Source: Micromonospora luteifusca (lineage in GTDB: Bacteria > Actinomycetota > Actinomycetes > Mycobacteriales > Micromonosporaceae). From it: a DNA stretch of 64,000 nt. This document shows, in pieces, positions 15,309 to 24,214 of this stretch. Position 1 is the first letter of the stretch. Every line of letters begins with the position of its first letter. Where the stretch lies: NCBI RefSeq assembly GCF_016907275.1, contig NZ_JAFBBP010000001.1, positions 2,656,001-2,720,000 on the forward strand. Direction: 5' to 3'. The notes under the pieces were generated by a model. That model was not told the origin of the DNA and made no database searches. It saw only the letters and a list, made by a program, of their open reading frames with translations. Position numbers and translations under genes: made by a program.

Positions 15309-16136
15309 TTACAGCCCGAGCAGCTCGCGGGCCTCGGTGGTGGTCAGCGGCGGGCGCTGCGCGAGCTGGGCGAAACCGACCGCGCGGGCGACCAGTTGCA
15401 TGTTGGACTCCACCGGGCGGCCCTTCGCGTACGTCACGGTGTCTTCCATGCCGACCCGCAGGTGCCCGCCGGTCGACAGCGCGGCCAGCAGCACCGCGAT
15501 GGTGCTGCGGCCGACACCTGTGGCCGAGAAGGTCGTGCCCTCGGGCAGGTCCCGCAGCATCCGGTGGGCCGCGACAAGCGTCTCGGTGGTGCCCGGCATT
15601 CCGCCCGGCACACCCATCACGAAGTCGACGTGCACGTGCCCGCCGGCCGGAAGCCCGTACTTGCCGAGCAACCGCTGCAACGCGGACAGGTGGCCGAGGT
15701 CGAAGATCTCGTACTCCGGCACGATCCCGCGCTCCTGCATCCGGGTGTGCAGGTCGACGATGAACTCCCAGCGGTTGAGGAAGACGTCGTCACCGAAGTT
15801 GACCGTGCCCATGGTGCAGGAGGCCATGTCCGGCCGGGCGTCGAGCACGGCGAGCCGGGCGGCCTCCGGGTCGGTCACCGCGCCACCGGAGGAGAGCTGC
15901 ACGATCAGGTCGGTGCTCTCCCGCAGCGCCGCCACGGTGTCGGCGAGGCGCACCGGGTCGAGGGTGGGCCGCGCCTCGTCGTCGCGGATGTGGACGTGGA
16001 TCACGGCGGCGCCGAGCGCCTCACACTCCTTGGCGGTGAGCAGTAGCTCGTCGAGGGTCACCGGCAGCGCCGGCACCTCCGCCTTGGCCGACTCAGCGCC
16101 GGTCGGGGCCACCGTGATCAACGTCCCTGTCGTCAT
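15309..16136 (-). CDS. BKACE family enzyme (beta-keto acid cleavage, DUF849)
   Basis: A 275-residue TIM-barrel enzyme of the BKACE/Kce family. These enzymes cleave beta-keto acids with acetyl-CoA to give acetoacetate and a new CoA ester. The metal-binding HVHIRDDEARPTLD, the segment TMGTVNFGDDVFLNRWEF, and HVDFVMGVPGGMPG are characteristic. The ATG at 16136 is supported by TAGGAT 7 nt upstream; the frame is open further to 16433 but overlaps ygfZ. The exact beta-keto acid cannot be deduced. YgfZ lies upstream on the same strand. Confidence 0.88.
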   Translation of the reverse strand: MTTGTLITVAPTGAESAKAEVPALPVTLDELLLTAKECEALGAAVIHVHIRDDEARPTLDPVRLADTVAALRESTDLIVQLSSGGAVTDPEAARLAVLDARPDMASCTMGTVNFGDDVFLNRWEFIVDLHTRMQERGIVPEYEIFDLGHLSALQRLLGKYGLPAGGHVHVDFVMGVPGGMPGTTETLVAAHRMLRDLPEGTTFSATGVGRSTIAVLLAALSTGGHLRVGMEDTVTYAKGRPVESNMQLVARAVGFAQLAQRPPLTTTEARELLGL

Positions 16137-16159
16137 GCCGGCGATCCTAGACGCCCCGC

Positions 16160-17272
16160 TCAGGACGGGTCGATCGCCGCCGCGGTCTCGCCGATCAGCA
16201 ACGCGGCGTCGTCCGGGACGTTGCGCTTCAACACCGCGAGGGCGACCTGACCCAGCTCGTGGTGCAGCACGGCGGTGCCGACGAAGCCGACCGCCCGACC
16301 GTCGAGGGTCACCGGCGTACCGGCCACCGGCGGCTGGTCGGTGGTCACCCCGTCCAGGTGCAGCAGCACCAGGCGACGCGGCGGCCGGCCCATGTTGTGC
16401 ACCCGGGCCACCGTCTCCTGCCCCCGGTAGCAACCCTTGTCGAGATGCACCGCCGGGGCGATCAGGTCGACCTCCGCCGGAATGGTCCGGTGGTCGGTGT
16501 CCACCCCGACCCGGGGCTGCCGGGCGGCCACCCGGATCGCCTCGTACGCCCAGAGCCCCGCGACCGGCACGCCGGCGCCGCGCAACTCCGCCACCACCTG
16601 CTCCATCGCCGACCGGGGCACCAGCAGGTCCACCCCGAGCGGACCACGTCGGGCCCAGCCGCCGATCGGCAGCGGTCGTACGTCGTACCGAGCGCTCGCC
16701 CGGGGTGGCACGGCACCGTGCGGGAACTTCGGACCCGGCACCGCGACCACGTCCGGTGCGGCGAGCCCGGTCACGCCGAGCGTGCCGAGCGCCTCCATGG
16801 CCGCCGGCCCGACCAGCGACAACAGCGCGCGCTCGGCCGTCGCGTCGCGCGGCTCGACCTTGCTGAAGAACCGCATCTTCTCCAGGTAGGTCAGCAGGCC
16901 CTGGGTCGCACCGGGCTCGGTGTCCAGCCAGGTGGTCTCACCGTCCTCCGCGACCAGGGCGTGCTGCTCGACGTGGCCGTGCGGGGACAGCACCAGCAGT
17001 TCGGTGCCCTCGTTGGCGGCCAGCGTGGTCAGGTGCTGCGAGGTGACCGTGTGCAGCCAACTGGCCCGCTCTTCCCCGGGCACCGCGATGACCCCTCGGT
17101 GCGACCGGTCGACCAGGCCGACCTCGGTGTCGAGGGTGCGCTGCTCGCGCAGCGGGTCGCCGTAGTGCGCGGCCACCCCCCGCACCCCGGCCGCGACGTG
17201 CGCCGGATCCGGCTGGTCGCGGCTCGCCTCGTCGATGCTCTCGACGGCTACCGCACCCGCGATGTCGATCAT
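16160..17272 (-). CDS. ygfZ: YgfZ/GcvT-like folate-binding protein (Fe-S cluster / tRNA modification factor)
   Basis: A 370-residue protein with the YgfZ signature KGCYRGQE at 279-286 (Cys281) in a GcvT-like fold. E. coli YgfZ is a tetrahydrofolate-dependent factor supporting Fe-S enzymes such as MiaB. The conserved cysteine is present. The start overlaps the stop of the Fur-family gene (ATGA), making a two-gene operon and linking iron or zinc sensing to Fe-S maintenance. Confidence 0.9.
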   Translation of the reverse strand: MIDIAGAVAVESIDEASRDQPDPAHVAAGVRGVAAHYGDPLREQRTLDTEVGLVDRSHRGVIAVPGEERASWLHTVTSQHLTTLAANEGTELLVLSPHGHVEQHALVAEDGETTWLDTEPGATQGLLTYLEKMRFFSKVEPRDATAERALLSLVGPAAMEALGTLGVTGLAAPDVVAVPGPKFPHGAVPPRASARYDVRPLPIGGWARRGPLGVDLLVPRSAMEQVVAELRGAGVPVAGLWAYEAIRVAARQPRVGVDTDHRTIPAEVDLIAPAVHLDKGCYRGQETVARVHNMGRPPRRLVLLHLDGVTTDQPPVAGTPVTLDGRAVGFVGTAVLHHELGQVALAVLKRNVPDDAALLIGETAAAIDPS

Positions 17273-17697
17273 TTATCGTCCCCGTTCTCGCAGCGTACGC
17301 AGACGCCGAAGAGTGATACGTGCCCGATGTCCACCCGGAACCCCCGCTGCGCTGCCAACTCGTCGGCGAGCGGGCGGAGGAGTTCGGGATCGATCTCGTC
17401 GATCGCTCCGCACTCCCGGCAGACCAGGTGGACGTGCTGGTGCTCACCCGCCGCGTGGTAGGTCGGCGAGCCGTGCGACAGGTGCGTGTGCGTGACCAGG
17501 CCGAGCCGTTCCAGCAGCTCAAGCGTGCGATAGATGGTGGTGATGTTGACGCCGGCGGCGACCTCCCGGACGGCGGTGTGCACCTGCTCCGGGCTGGCGT
17601 GCCCCAGATCGAGCACCGCCTGAAGGATGAGCTGCCGCTGGGCCGTCAGCCGCAGCCCACGGGCCCGCAGCATTTCCGCGAGGGAGGATTCGGACAC
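17269..17697 (-). CDS. Fur-family metal-responsive repressor
   Basis: A 142-residue Fur-family protein. The winged HTH covers about 5-80 (LRLTAQRQLILQAVLDLGHASPEQVHTAV, NITTIYRTLELLERLGLV). A metal-binding region follows with HQHVHLVCRECGAIDEID and the structural zinc cysteines CREC and CVRC near the C-terminus (GVCVRCENGD). The GTG at 17697 is supported by a TATGAT hexamer 6 nt upstream; a longer reading from 17736 would add 13 residues. Whether it senses Fe, Zn or peroxide is not clear; the next gene, ygfZ, favours iron-sulfur homeostasis. Confidence 0.88.
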   Translation of the reverse strand: MSESSLAEMLRARGLRLTAQRQLILQAVLDLGHASPEQVHTAVREVAAGVNITTIYRTLELLERLGLVTHTHLSHGSPTYHAAGEHQHVHLVCRECGAIDEIDPELLRPLADELAAQRGFRVDIGHVSLFGVCVRCENGDDK

Positions 17698-17766
17698 CGT
17701 CCGATCATAGTTCGGCCACCATGCCGGTCTGCGCATCGCGACCGACCGCCGCTACGCTCGACGGTC

Positions 17767-18645
17767 ATGATGATGCCGTCCGTCGGGAAGGTCGCGGCCG
17801 ACCCGACCGCGCGGATCGTCGTCCTCGGGCGCGGCCCGGTGCCCGCCGGAGACCCCGTGCTCCGTGGCGACGACCTCGGCGTGCTCCGTGGCGACGGCCT
17901 CTTCGAGACCATGCACCTGCGTCAGGGCCGGCCGTGGCTACGCGACGAACACCTGGCCCGCCTGGTCGCGGCGGCCAATGCCGTCGAGCTGGCCCTGCCC
18001 CCCACCGCGGCGCTGATCGACCTGCTCGACGAGGTGCGCCAAGGCTGGCCAGCGCGGGTGGAAGGGGCACTTCGGCTGGTCTGCACGCGGGGCCCGGAAG
18101 CCGGCGGCCCACCGACGGTCTACGCCACCCTGGCCGAGGTGCCGGCGGCCTCCCGGGCCGCCCGGCGGAACGGGATCAGCGTGGCCACGTTGCCGCTGGG
18201 GGTGCCCGCCGACGCCCGCAACGGGCTGAGCTGGCTGCCGGCCGGGATCAAATCCACGTCGTACGCGGTCAACAGCGCCGCCCGCCGGTGGGCCGACCGG
18301 GCCGGCGTGGACGACGTGCTCTGGATCTCCTCGGACGGCTACGCCCTGGAGGGCCCGACGGCCAACGTGGTGTGGCTCACCGACGGCACGCTCTGCACGG
18401 TGCCGGCCGCCACCACCGGCATCCTTGCCGGCACGACCGTGGCCTGGCTGCTCACCCACGCCGCCGAACTGGGCCTCGACGCCGCCGAGCGGATGGTCAC
18501 CACGGGTGACCTGCACGCGGCGGACGGCGTGTGGTTCACCTCATCGGTACGCGGGGCCGCCGAGGTCCACACGCTGGACGGGGTGCGCCGGGCCCACTGC
18601 CCCCGCACCCCCGCCCTGCAGGCCCTGCTGGGGTTCCCCGTCTAG
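17767..18645 (+). CDS. Aminotransferase class IV (PabC-like aminodeoxychorismate lyase)
   Basis: A 292-residue PLP enzyme of fold type IV. The active-site region is GIKSTSYAVNSAARRWADRAGVDDVLW, with the PLP lysine in IKST, and YALEGPTANVVWL is the conserved cofactor-binding segment (EGxxxNxxW). GVLRGDGLFETMHLRQGRPWLRDEHLARL matches PabC and branched-chain or D-amino acid aminotransferases; PabC, making 4-aminobenzoate for folate, is the best guess. Three consecutive ATG codons (17767-17775) make the exact start uncertain. TACGCT lies 8 nt before the first. The stop abuts the convergent nitrobindin gene. Confidence 0.82.
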   Translation: MMMPSVGKVAADPTARIVVLGRGPVPAGDPVLRGDDLGVLRGDGLFETMHLRQGRPWLRDEHLARLVAAANAVELALPPTAALIDLLDEVRQGWPARVEGALRLVCTRGPEAGGPPTVYATLAEVPAASRAARRNGISVATLPLGVPADARNGLSWLPAGIKSTSYAVNSAARRWADRAGVDDVLWISSDGYALEGPTANVVWLTDGTLCTVPAATTGILAGTTVAWLLTHAAELGLDAAERMVTTGDLHAADGVWFTSSVRGAAEVHTLDGVRRAHCPRTPALQALLGFPV

Positions 18646-19242
18646 TCAGCCGCCGACCCGGACGAGCCGGGCGGAGAGGTGCGGGCTCAGCCCGTGCCCC
18701 ATGGCGGCCATCTCCTGGGCATAGAGCAGCGCGCCCTCGACGATGCCGAAGAGCCGGTGCCCGCCGGTGACCTCCTTGGCGGTCGGAGTCCGGATCACCG
18801 CGTCGGTGGCGAACTCGACCTGGGTGCCGGTGCGCTTGCCCAGGTGCAGCTCCATCACCCCCGACGGGGTGGTCAGCAGCGCCTCCAGCTCATCGGTTGC
18901 CCGGCCGTCCACCAGCACCGGCCGCCACCAGCCGACCTCGCGGCCCGCCGGACGGACCGGCTTGCTCTGCTCGTCCAGGATCCAGGCACGGGACTCGTAG
19001 TGCAGGAACGGCCGGCCGTCGTGGCTGATCCGGATCTCCTGCGCGTAGTCGAAATCCTCGATGGTGGGGAAACCGCCCTTGCCCCGGCCGCGCCACAGGC
19101 CGATGTAGGGCAGCAGAGCATCCAGCGCTGGGTGCAGCTTCGGCCCGACCCGCAGGTCGTGACTCTCCTCGAACGGGTACTCCTCGACCGGCGGCGCGTT
19201 CAGCCACGGCGGCTGCAGCGGATTCTCGCTCACCAGCGTCAC
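18646..19242 (-). CDS. Nitrobindin-like heme-binding beta-barrel protein (DUF1794/FABP-like)
   Basis: A 198-residue protein matching the nitrobindin/THAP4-like family (M. tuberculosis Rv2717c). It has the GLWRGRGKGGFPT motif (GxWxGxG) near residue 50 and a histidine in the MGHGLSPHLSARL C-terminus that is a plausible heme ligand. Nitrobindins bind ferric heme and isomerise peroxynitrite to nitrate. The GTG at 19242 overlaps the stop of an upstream 37-codon gene by 4 nt (GTGA) with GAGAGG 6 nt upstream; a TTG one codon earlier is the alternative. Confidence 0.85.
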   Translation of the reverse strand: MTLVSENPLQPPWLNAPPVEEYPFEESHDLRVGPKLHPALDALLPYIGLWRGRGKGGFPTIEDFDYAQEIRISHDGRPFLHYESRAWILDEQSKPVRPAGREVGWWRPVLVDGRATDELEALLTTPSGVMELHLGKRTGTQVEFATDAVIRTPTAKEVTGGHRLFGIVEGALLYAQEMAAMGHGLSPHLSARLVRVGG

Positions 19243-19352
19243 CAACGTCCTCTCGAAATGCGTACGGCCAGGTAGACGAGGCCACCGGCGAGCCCGCCCA
19301 GGCCAGCGACCAGCAGGCTGACAAACCCGATCTCGGTAACCATCCCGGCCAT
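19239..19352 (-). CDS. Small 37-residue membrane protein
   Basis: A 37-residue frame (MAGMVTEIGF...) with one hydrophobic helix (about residues 8-28) and a basic C-terminus (AVRISRGRW), consistent with a single-pass small membrane protein. It ends in a GTGA overlap with the nitrobindin start, which supports its being real. The second ATG (19343) is an alternative start. Its promoter region is shared with the divergent DsrE-like gene. Function unknown. Confidence 0.55.
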   Translation of the reverse strand: MAGMVTEIGFVSLLVAGLGGLAGGLVYLAVRISRGRW

Positions 19353-19367
19353 CCTATGCTGGGCCAC

Positions 19368-19730
19368 ATGGCCCGCACTCTCGTCGTCAAGGTCACCGCG
19401 GGGGCGGACGCCCCGGAGCGGTGTGCGCAGGCATTCACGGTCGCCGCGACGGCGGTCGCGGCCGGAGTGGACGTGTCGCTCTGGCTGACCGGTGAGTCCA
19501 CCTGGTTCGCGCTGCCCGGTCGCGCCCAGCAGTTCGAGCTGCCGCACTCGGCACCGTTGGCCGAGTTGTTGCACGTCATCCTGACCAGCGGCCGGGTGAC
19601 CGCCTGCACCCAGTGCGCGGCCCGGCGGGAGATCGGCCCGGACGACGTACTGCCCGGTGTTCGGATCGCGGGCGCCGCGGTCTTCGTCGAGGAGGCAATG
19701 GCCGAGGGCGCGCAGGCGCTGGTCTACTGA
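19368..19730 (+). CDS. DsrE-family protein
   Basis: A 120-residue protein with the small alpha/beta fold of DsrE/DsrF-like sulfur-relay proteins (TLVVKVTAGADAPERCAQAFTVAATAVAAGVDVSLWLTGEST). A CTQCAARR motif about residue 82 provides cysteines at the position where DsrE family members carry persulfide. The partner and pathway are not evident. TATGCT lies 7 nt before the ATG, so it is likely leaderless. Confidence 0.75.
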   Translation: MARTLVVKVTAGADAPERCAQAFTVAATAVAAGVDVSLWLTGESTWFALPGRAQQFELPHSAPLAELLHVILTSGRVTACTQCAARREIGPDDVLPGVRIAGAAVFVEEAMAEGAQALVY

Positions 19731-19808
19731 CCACTGGGCGGGGTTGGTCGAGTCGAGCGGAGTGCCGATACCGACCCGACATCTCGGACAGCTGCCTACC
19801 ATTCGGAT

Positions 19809-20189
19809 GTGACCGAGGCGACGCAGAGGTTCTTCGACTCACTGCCTTCGCGCGCCCCTGATCTCCTGGGCGGCCTGACCGACGGAACCCTCCAGATCGA
19901 CCTTGGCAGTGACCACCAGACCGAGCACTGGCTGGTTCGGATGCGACCCGGGTCGGTGCAGATCAGCCGTGAGCGTGGGCCGGCCGACGCCATCTGGTTC
20001 AGCAGCGCGGCCCTCTTCGACCGACTGATCACCGGTGAGGCCCAGGGTGTCGCGGCGGTGCTGCGCAACGAGAGCACGTTCAGCGGGAACGTGGTGCTCT
20101 TCCTCGCCTTCCGCCGGTTCTTCCCGAACCCGCCCGGCACCCGCGACCCCCGCGAAGCGGCCCGCAGAGCGGCCGGACGACCCGCGTGA
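19809..20189 (+). CDS. SCP2 sterol-binding domain protein
   Basis: A 126-residue single-domain protein. TDGTLQIDLGSDHQTEHWLVRMRPGSVQISRERGPADAIWFSSAALFDRLITGEAQGVAAVLRNE matches the SCP2 lipid-binding fold. These proteins bind lipids or acyl-CoA in a hydrophobic tunnel. The GTG start has TACCAT 6 nt upstream. The stop overlaps the next gene by GTGA, so it is co-transcribed and coupled with the glycoside hydrolase. Confidence 0.8.
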   Translation: MTEATQRFFDSLPSRAPDLLGGLTDGTLQIDLGSDHQTEHWLVRMRPGSVQISRERGPADAIWFSSAALFDRLITGEAQGVAAVLRNESTFSGNVVLFLAFRRFFPNPPGTRDPREAARRAAGRPA

Positions 20190-22240
20190 AGGAACTCGTC
20201 AGCATCCTGGACGGCAACACCTTCCTGGTCAGCGACCGGCGGGGAGACATCGAGCCGTCCTACGACTTCCCCACCGGGTTGTTCTCCTTCGACACCCGAT
20301 TCCTGTCCAGTTGGGTGCTCACCCTGAACGGCGAGCGGTTGCACGCCCTCTCCGTCGACGACACCGAGTCGTACCGCACCAAGTTCTTCCTCGCACCCGG
20401 TGAACCCACGCACTATCTGGACGCGAAGGCATCGGTGATCCGCAGCCGGGCGATCGTGGGCAGCTTCGAGGAGGAGCTGACCGTGCTGAACCACAGCGGC
20501 GCGGAGGTCGAGTGCACCGTCCGAATCGAGATCGGCGCCGATTTCGCCGACCTGTTCGAAATCAAGCGTCCCCGGGAGAAGCTCGGTAAGACGACCGTCT
20601 CGGTCTCGGCGGACGAGTTGCGGATGACCTACCGCAGGGAGGCGTTCCACCGGGAGACGCTGGTCAAGACCAGTGTGCCGGCGCAGGTCGACGCCAACGG
20701 GATGACCTTTCGGATCCGGATCGCCCGCAACAGCAGATGGACCACCCGGCTACACGTGTCCAGCGTCGTCTACGGGGCGCGTGGTGAGGACATCCGGGCC
20801 ACCCTGCCGTACGGGGGCAGCCGCAGCGCGGACGCGATCCGCGCCGAGCAGCAGGAGTTGATCGACCGGGCGCCGAAGCTCGGCTGCGACTGCCAGCCGC
20901 TGGCCGGGGCGTACCGGCGCAGCCTCAACGACCTGGCCGCTCTGCGCTACGAGTCGATCGCCCTGGGCGTGCGGCTGCTCGCCGCGGGGCTGCCCTGGTT
21001 CATGACACTGTTCGGCCGGGACAGCATCATCACCTCGTTGCAGGTGCTGCCGTTCCTGCCGGAGCTGGTGCCGCCGACCATCCTGATGCTGGCCGGACTG
21101 CAGGGGCACCGGGTGGACGACTTCCGGGACGAGGAGCCCGGCAAGATCCTGCACGAGCTGCGGTACGGGGAGACCGCCGGCTTCGAGGAGCAGCCGCACT
21201 CGCCGTACTACGGTTCGGCCGACGCCACGCCACTGTTCATCATCCTGATCGACGAGTACGAGCGTTGGACGGGCGACGCCGCGCTGGTCCGCCGGTTGGA
21301 GCCGCAGGTCCGCGCGGCACTGGAGTGGATCGACACCTACGGTGACCTGCTCGGCACCGGCTACCTCTGGTACCAGACCCGCAACCCGGAGACCGGTCTG
21401 CAGAACCAGTGCTGGAAGGACTCCTGGGACGGCATCTCGTACGCCGACGGGCAACTGCCCGGCTTCCCCCGGGCGACCTGCGAGCTGCAGGGCTACGCGT
21501 ACGACGCGAAGATCCGGGCCGCCCGACTGGCCCGGACCTTCTGGAACGACCCGGAGTACGCCGACAAGCTGGAGCGGGAGGCCGCCGATCTCAAGCATCG
21601 GTTCGACCGCGACTTCTGGATGGACGACCGCGGGTACTACGCGCTCGCACTGGATGCCGACGGCCGGCAGGTGGACGCGCTGACCTCGAACATCGGGCAC
21701 CTGCTGTGGAGCGGCATCGTGGACGAGTCCCGTGCCGCCAAGGTCGTCGAACACCTGCTCGGACCACGCCTGTTCTCCGGCTGGGGGGTGCGGACGCTCG
21801 CCGAGGACGAGGGGCGGTACAACCCGATCGGCTACCACGTCGGCACCGTCTGGCCGTTCGACAACTCGATCATCGCCTGGGGGTTGTGGCGGTACGGCTT
21901 CCGGGACGAGGCCGGGGTGATCTGCGACGCGATGCTGGCGGCGTCCGAATTCTTCGACGGGCGGCTGCCGGAGGCGTTCGCCGGTTACGCCCACGACCTC
22001 ACCGAATACCCGGTGGAGTACCCGACCGCGTGCAGCCCGCAGGCCTGGTCGACCGGTACGCCGCTGCTGCTGCTCCGGGTGATCCTCGGGTTGGAGCCGC
22101 AGGGCGAGCACCTGATCATCGACCCGGTCGTGCCACCGGGCATGGGTCGGGTCGAGCTGCTGGACATCCCCGGCCGGTGGGGCATGGTCGACGCGCTGGG
22201 TCGCAGCCGTGGCCCGGAGGAGCAGCCGCGCGACGGCTGA
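20186..22240 (+). CDS. Glycogen-debranching-type amylo-alpha-1,6-glucosidase
   Basis: A 684-residue protein. The N-terminal domain (about 1-210) is the glycogen-debranching beta-sandwich (DIEPSYDFPTGLFSFDTRFLSSW). A C-terminal (alpha/alpha)6 barrel follows with LAAGLPWFMTLFGRDSIITSLQ, YYGSADATPLFIILIDEYERW, NQCWKDSWDGISYADG and YPTACSPQAWSTG. The glutamate/aspartate pairs in these segments fit GH15/GH133-like inverting chemistry on alpha-1,6 branches. It is coupled to the SCP2 gene upstream. Similar bacterial proteins are often annotated amylo-alpha-1,6-glucosidase without biochemical proof. Confidence 0.85.
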   Translation: MKELVSILDGNTFLVSDRRGDIEPSYDFPTGLFSFDTRFLSSWVLTLNGERLHALSVDDTESYRTKFFLAPGEPTHYLDAKASVIRSRAIVGSFEEELTVLNHSGAEVECTVRIEIGADFADLFEIKRPREKLGKTTVSVSADELRMTYRREAFHRETLVKTSVPAQVDANGMTFRIRIARNSRWTTRLHVSSVVYGARGEDIRATLPYGGSRSADAIRAEQQELIDRAPKLGCDCQPLAGAYRRSLNDLAALRYESIALGVRLLAAGLPWFMTLFGRDSIITSLQVLPFLPELVPPTILMLAGLQGHRVDDFRDEEPGKILHELRYGETAGFEEQPHSPYYGSADATPLFIILIDEYERWTGDAALVRRLEPQVRAALEWIDTYGDLLGTGYLWYQTRNPETGLQNQCWKDSWDGISYADGQLPGFPRATCELQGYAYDAKIRAARLARTFWNDPEYADKLEREAADLKHRFDRDFWMDDRGYYALALDADGRQVDALTSNIGHLLWSGIVDESRAAKVVEHLLGPRLFSGWGVRTLAEDEGRYNPIGYHVGTVWPFDNSIIAWGLWRYGFRDEAGVICDAMLAASEFFDGRLPEAFAGYAHDLTEYPVEYPTACSPQAWSTGTPLLLLRVILGLEPQGEHLIIDPVVPPGMGRVELLDIPGRWGMVDALGRSRGPEEQPRDG

Positions 22241-22258
22241 CCGGAGGAAACGCCCGAT

Positions 22259-23122
22259 TCAGCCCGGGCAGCCGACGGTGGCGGCCAGGCGGGTGGCATC
22301 GGGGCTGAGCTCTGCCAGCACCGTGACCGGGCCGGTGCGGTACGCGTACACCGGGGGTTTGTCCAGCAGTGGGGCCTCGCCGGCCAGCGGGGCGAGGGCG
22401 TCCGTCGACGGGGCCGGGCCGGGACCGCCCGCGGACCGCGCGGTGCGGGCCATCCCGCCGCCCGGGCAGGGCGCGGTGACCAGCTCCGGTACGGCGTCGC
22501 TCGACCGGCCGAGCGCGCCCAGCGCGGCGGTCAGGGCGGCAGCCTCCGCGCCGGCAGCGGTCGTCGGGGCTGCCGTGTAGCCGGTGCCGACCGGCCGGCA
22601 ACCGGTGTCGACGATCAATCGCACCCGACCGTCGACGGTCGGCAGCCCCTCGACGGCCACGAACTCCCCGGCGTCGGCGTGCAGCTCGGGGCCGTCCAGT
22701 CCGGGCCCGACCTCGGCCCGCCAACTCGCCGGAAGCCGCTCGGCGATGCCGACCAGCACGGCCCGCTCGGTGCCGGTGGGCGCGAGCACGCCGACCTCGC
22801 GCCGCAGCCTTGCTCCGTCAGCGAACGGGGTGACCCGGCAGCCCGACGCGACCCGCGCTGGGCTCAGCTCCAGCAGACCGGCTGCGCCGGCCGCCCGGGA
22901 AAGCTCGCCGACCGCCCGGTCGACCACCGGGCCAGCCTGGCCGAGGGTGCGTTGCTCGCGCACGGTCGGCGGGTCGTTGCGGACCGACATCCAGGTGAGC
23001 AGGGCCAGCAACGCGGCCCAGGCCGCGGTCGCGGCCAGCAGCCGACGCCGCCACGGCCGGGCCGGCGCCGGCGTGGCGGGACCGGCCGACGAAGGCCAAC
23101 CCGTCTGGACAGCACCGCTCAT
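22259..23122 (-). CDS. Membrane-anchored hypothetical protein
   Basis: A 287-residue protein with a basic N-terminus and one hydrophobic anchor (about residues 28-46), then an Ala/Gly-rich extracellular region with a few cysteines (ASGCRVTPF, DTGCRPVGT, TAPCPGGG, TVGCPG). The four cysteines could form two disulfides. I do not recognise the family. It may be part of an operon with the upstream winged-helix gene 93 nt away on the same strand. Confidence 0.7.
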   Translation of the reverse strand: MSGAVQTGWPSSAGPATPAPARPWRRRLLAATAAWAALLALLTWMSVRNDPPTVREQRTLGQAGPVVDRAVGELSRAAGAAGLLELSPARVASGCRVTPFADGARLRREVGVLAPTGTERAVLVGIAERLPASWRAEVGPGLDGPELHADAGEFVAVEGLPTVDGRVRLIVDTGCRPVGTGYTAAPTTAAGAEAAALTAALGALGRSSDAVPELVTAPCPGGGMARTARSAGGPGPAPSTDALAPLAGEAPLLDKPPVYAYRTGPVTVLAELSPDATRLAATVGCPG

Positions 23123-23215
23123 CCGGCCATGGTGTCACGGGCGATCCGCCGGCCCGGCGGCGGAGGACGTCGGGCGGTGGGGCGGTGGTCGGCCGAACGG
23201 CGCGGCGACCGGCGG

Positions 23216-23773
23216 TCAGGCTGACCGGGGCGGCGGGCCGAGCCGGTAGCCGACCCCCTGAACAGGGTGCACGCGCGGTCCGCCCGGCAGATCGCGCAGC
23301 TTGTGCCGGAGCTGATCGATCACGGAGTGCAGGATCGCCTCGCCCCGGTACGGACCACCCCACACCGCGGCGAAGAGCTGTTCGTAGCTCCACACCACCA
23401 GCGGCGGGCCGATGAGCCGGACCAGCAGCTCTCGTTCGACGGGGGCGAGCGGAAGCGTGTCGCCGCGCCAGGTGACCAGGTGGCCGGCCCGGTCGACGAC
23501 CAACTCGCCCCAGCTGACCGGCCCCTGCGACACCGCCGGTGGGGCGAGCGGCCCGACGGCCGGCGTCGAGCCCTCGGGTGACGGAAACAGCACCGCCCGC
23601 AGCTGCGTCAGGTCGGCGCAGCTCACCACCGAATCGGCCCCGTCGAGCTGTCTCAGCACCCGCTCGAGCACCGAGGCATCCGCGCTGACGCAGAAGACGA
23701 TGGGAACCCCTTCATCAGACACGCCGCCGCCACCCGCACCAACCGTGATCTCCACCCGTAGATAGTGACGCAT
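23216..23773 (-). CDS. Winged-helix transcriptional regulator (OmpR/PhoB-type DNA-binding domain)
   Basis: A 185-residue protein with an OmpR-type winged helix in the C-terminal half (about 90-178, LPLAPVERELLVRLIGPPLVVWSYEQLFAAVWGGPYRGEAILHSVIDQLRHKLRDLPGGPRVHPVQGVGYRLGPP). The N-terminal region resembles a receiver fold but I see no convincing phospho-acceptor aspartate, so it may be an orphan, atypical regulator. GAAAGG precedes the ATG by 7 nt. The target is unknown; a downstream gene encodes a membrane-anchored protein. Confidence 0.78.
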   Translation of the reverse strand: MRHYLRVEITVGAGGGGVSDEGVPIVFCVSADASVLERVLRQLDGADSVVSCADLTQLRAVLFPSPEGSTPAVGPLAPPAVSQGPVSWGELVVDRAGHLVTWRGDTLPLAPVERELLVRLIGPPLVVWSYEQLFAAVWGGPYRGEAILHSVIDQLRHKLRDLPGGPRVHPVQGVGYRLGPPPRSA

Positions 23774-23835
23774 GCCGATGCCTTTCGGAGGCCTGCGCGA
23801 CTGCCCCTACCGAGACGCCACCCGCACCCGCGCAA

Positions 23836-23877
23836 CGACCAGGGCCGGTCGCCCGTGCGGGAGACCGGCCCTGGTCG
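23836..23877. terminator. Terminator hairpin of the sulfurtransferase operon
   Basis: Perfect 15-bp stem CGACCAGGGCCGGTC / GACCGGCCCTGGTCG with a 12-nt loop. It starts 15 nt downstream of the SseC-like stop on the - strand and separates it from the winged-helix gene. Confidence 0.8.
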
Positions 23878-23891
23878 ATCAGAGCAGTGGG

Positions 23892-24212
23892 TCAGGCGAC
23901 AGTGACGCCAACCTCGTTGACACCCCGGCCGGCGGTGATGGCCGTGTCGCCGTTGCCGTGCCGGGACAGCGCCCGGAGCGTCCAGGAACCCGGCGCGGCG
24001 AAGAACCGGAACTGGCCGGCCGCCGAGGTCACCACCTCGGCGGTGAACTCACCCGTCGAGTCGAGTAGCCGGACGTACGCGCCCGCCACCGGCTCGTCCT
24101 CAGCGGAGCGGACGATGCCGGTGATCACGGTTTCCTTCTCCAGATCCAGGCTGGCAGGCAGCGGCGCGGCCTGATCCGGTGCGGCGCAACCCGCGGCGAT
24201 GGGAAGACTCAT
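23892..24212 (-). CDS. DUF1416 / SseC-like protein
   Basis: A 106-residue protein matching actinobacterial DUF1416 (SseC of mycobacteria), a beta-sandwich carboxypeptidase-regulatory-like fold with segments ITGIVRSAEDEPVAGAYVRLLDSTGEFTAEVVTSAAGQFRFFAAPGSWTLRAL. It is always found next to a two-domain sulfurtransferase (sseC2-cysA2 in M. tuberculosis). A cysteine near the N-terminus (AAGCAAP) may accept persulfide; that role is inference. It starts 2 nt after the sulfurtransferase stop. Confidence 0.88.
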   Translation of the reverse strand: MSLPIAAGCAAPDQAAPLPASLDLEKETVITGIVRSAEDEPVAGAYVRLLDSTGEFTAEVVTSAAGQFRFFAAPGSWTLRALSRHGNGDTAITAGRGVNEVGVTVA

Positions 24213-24214
24213 GA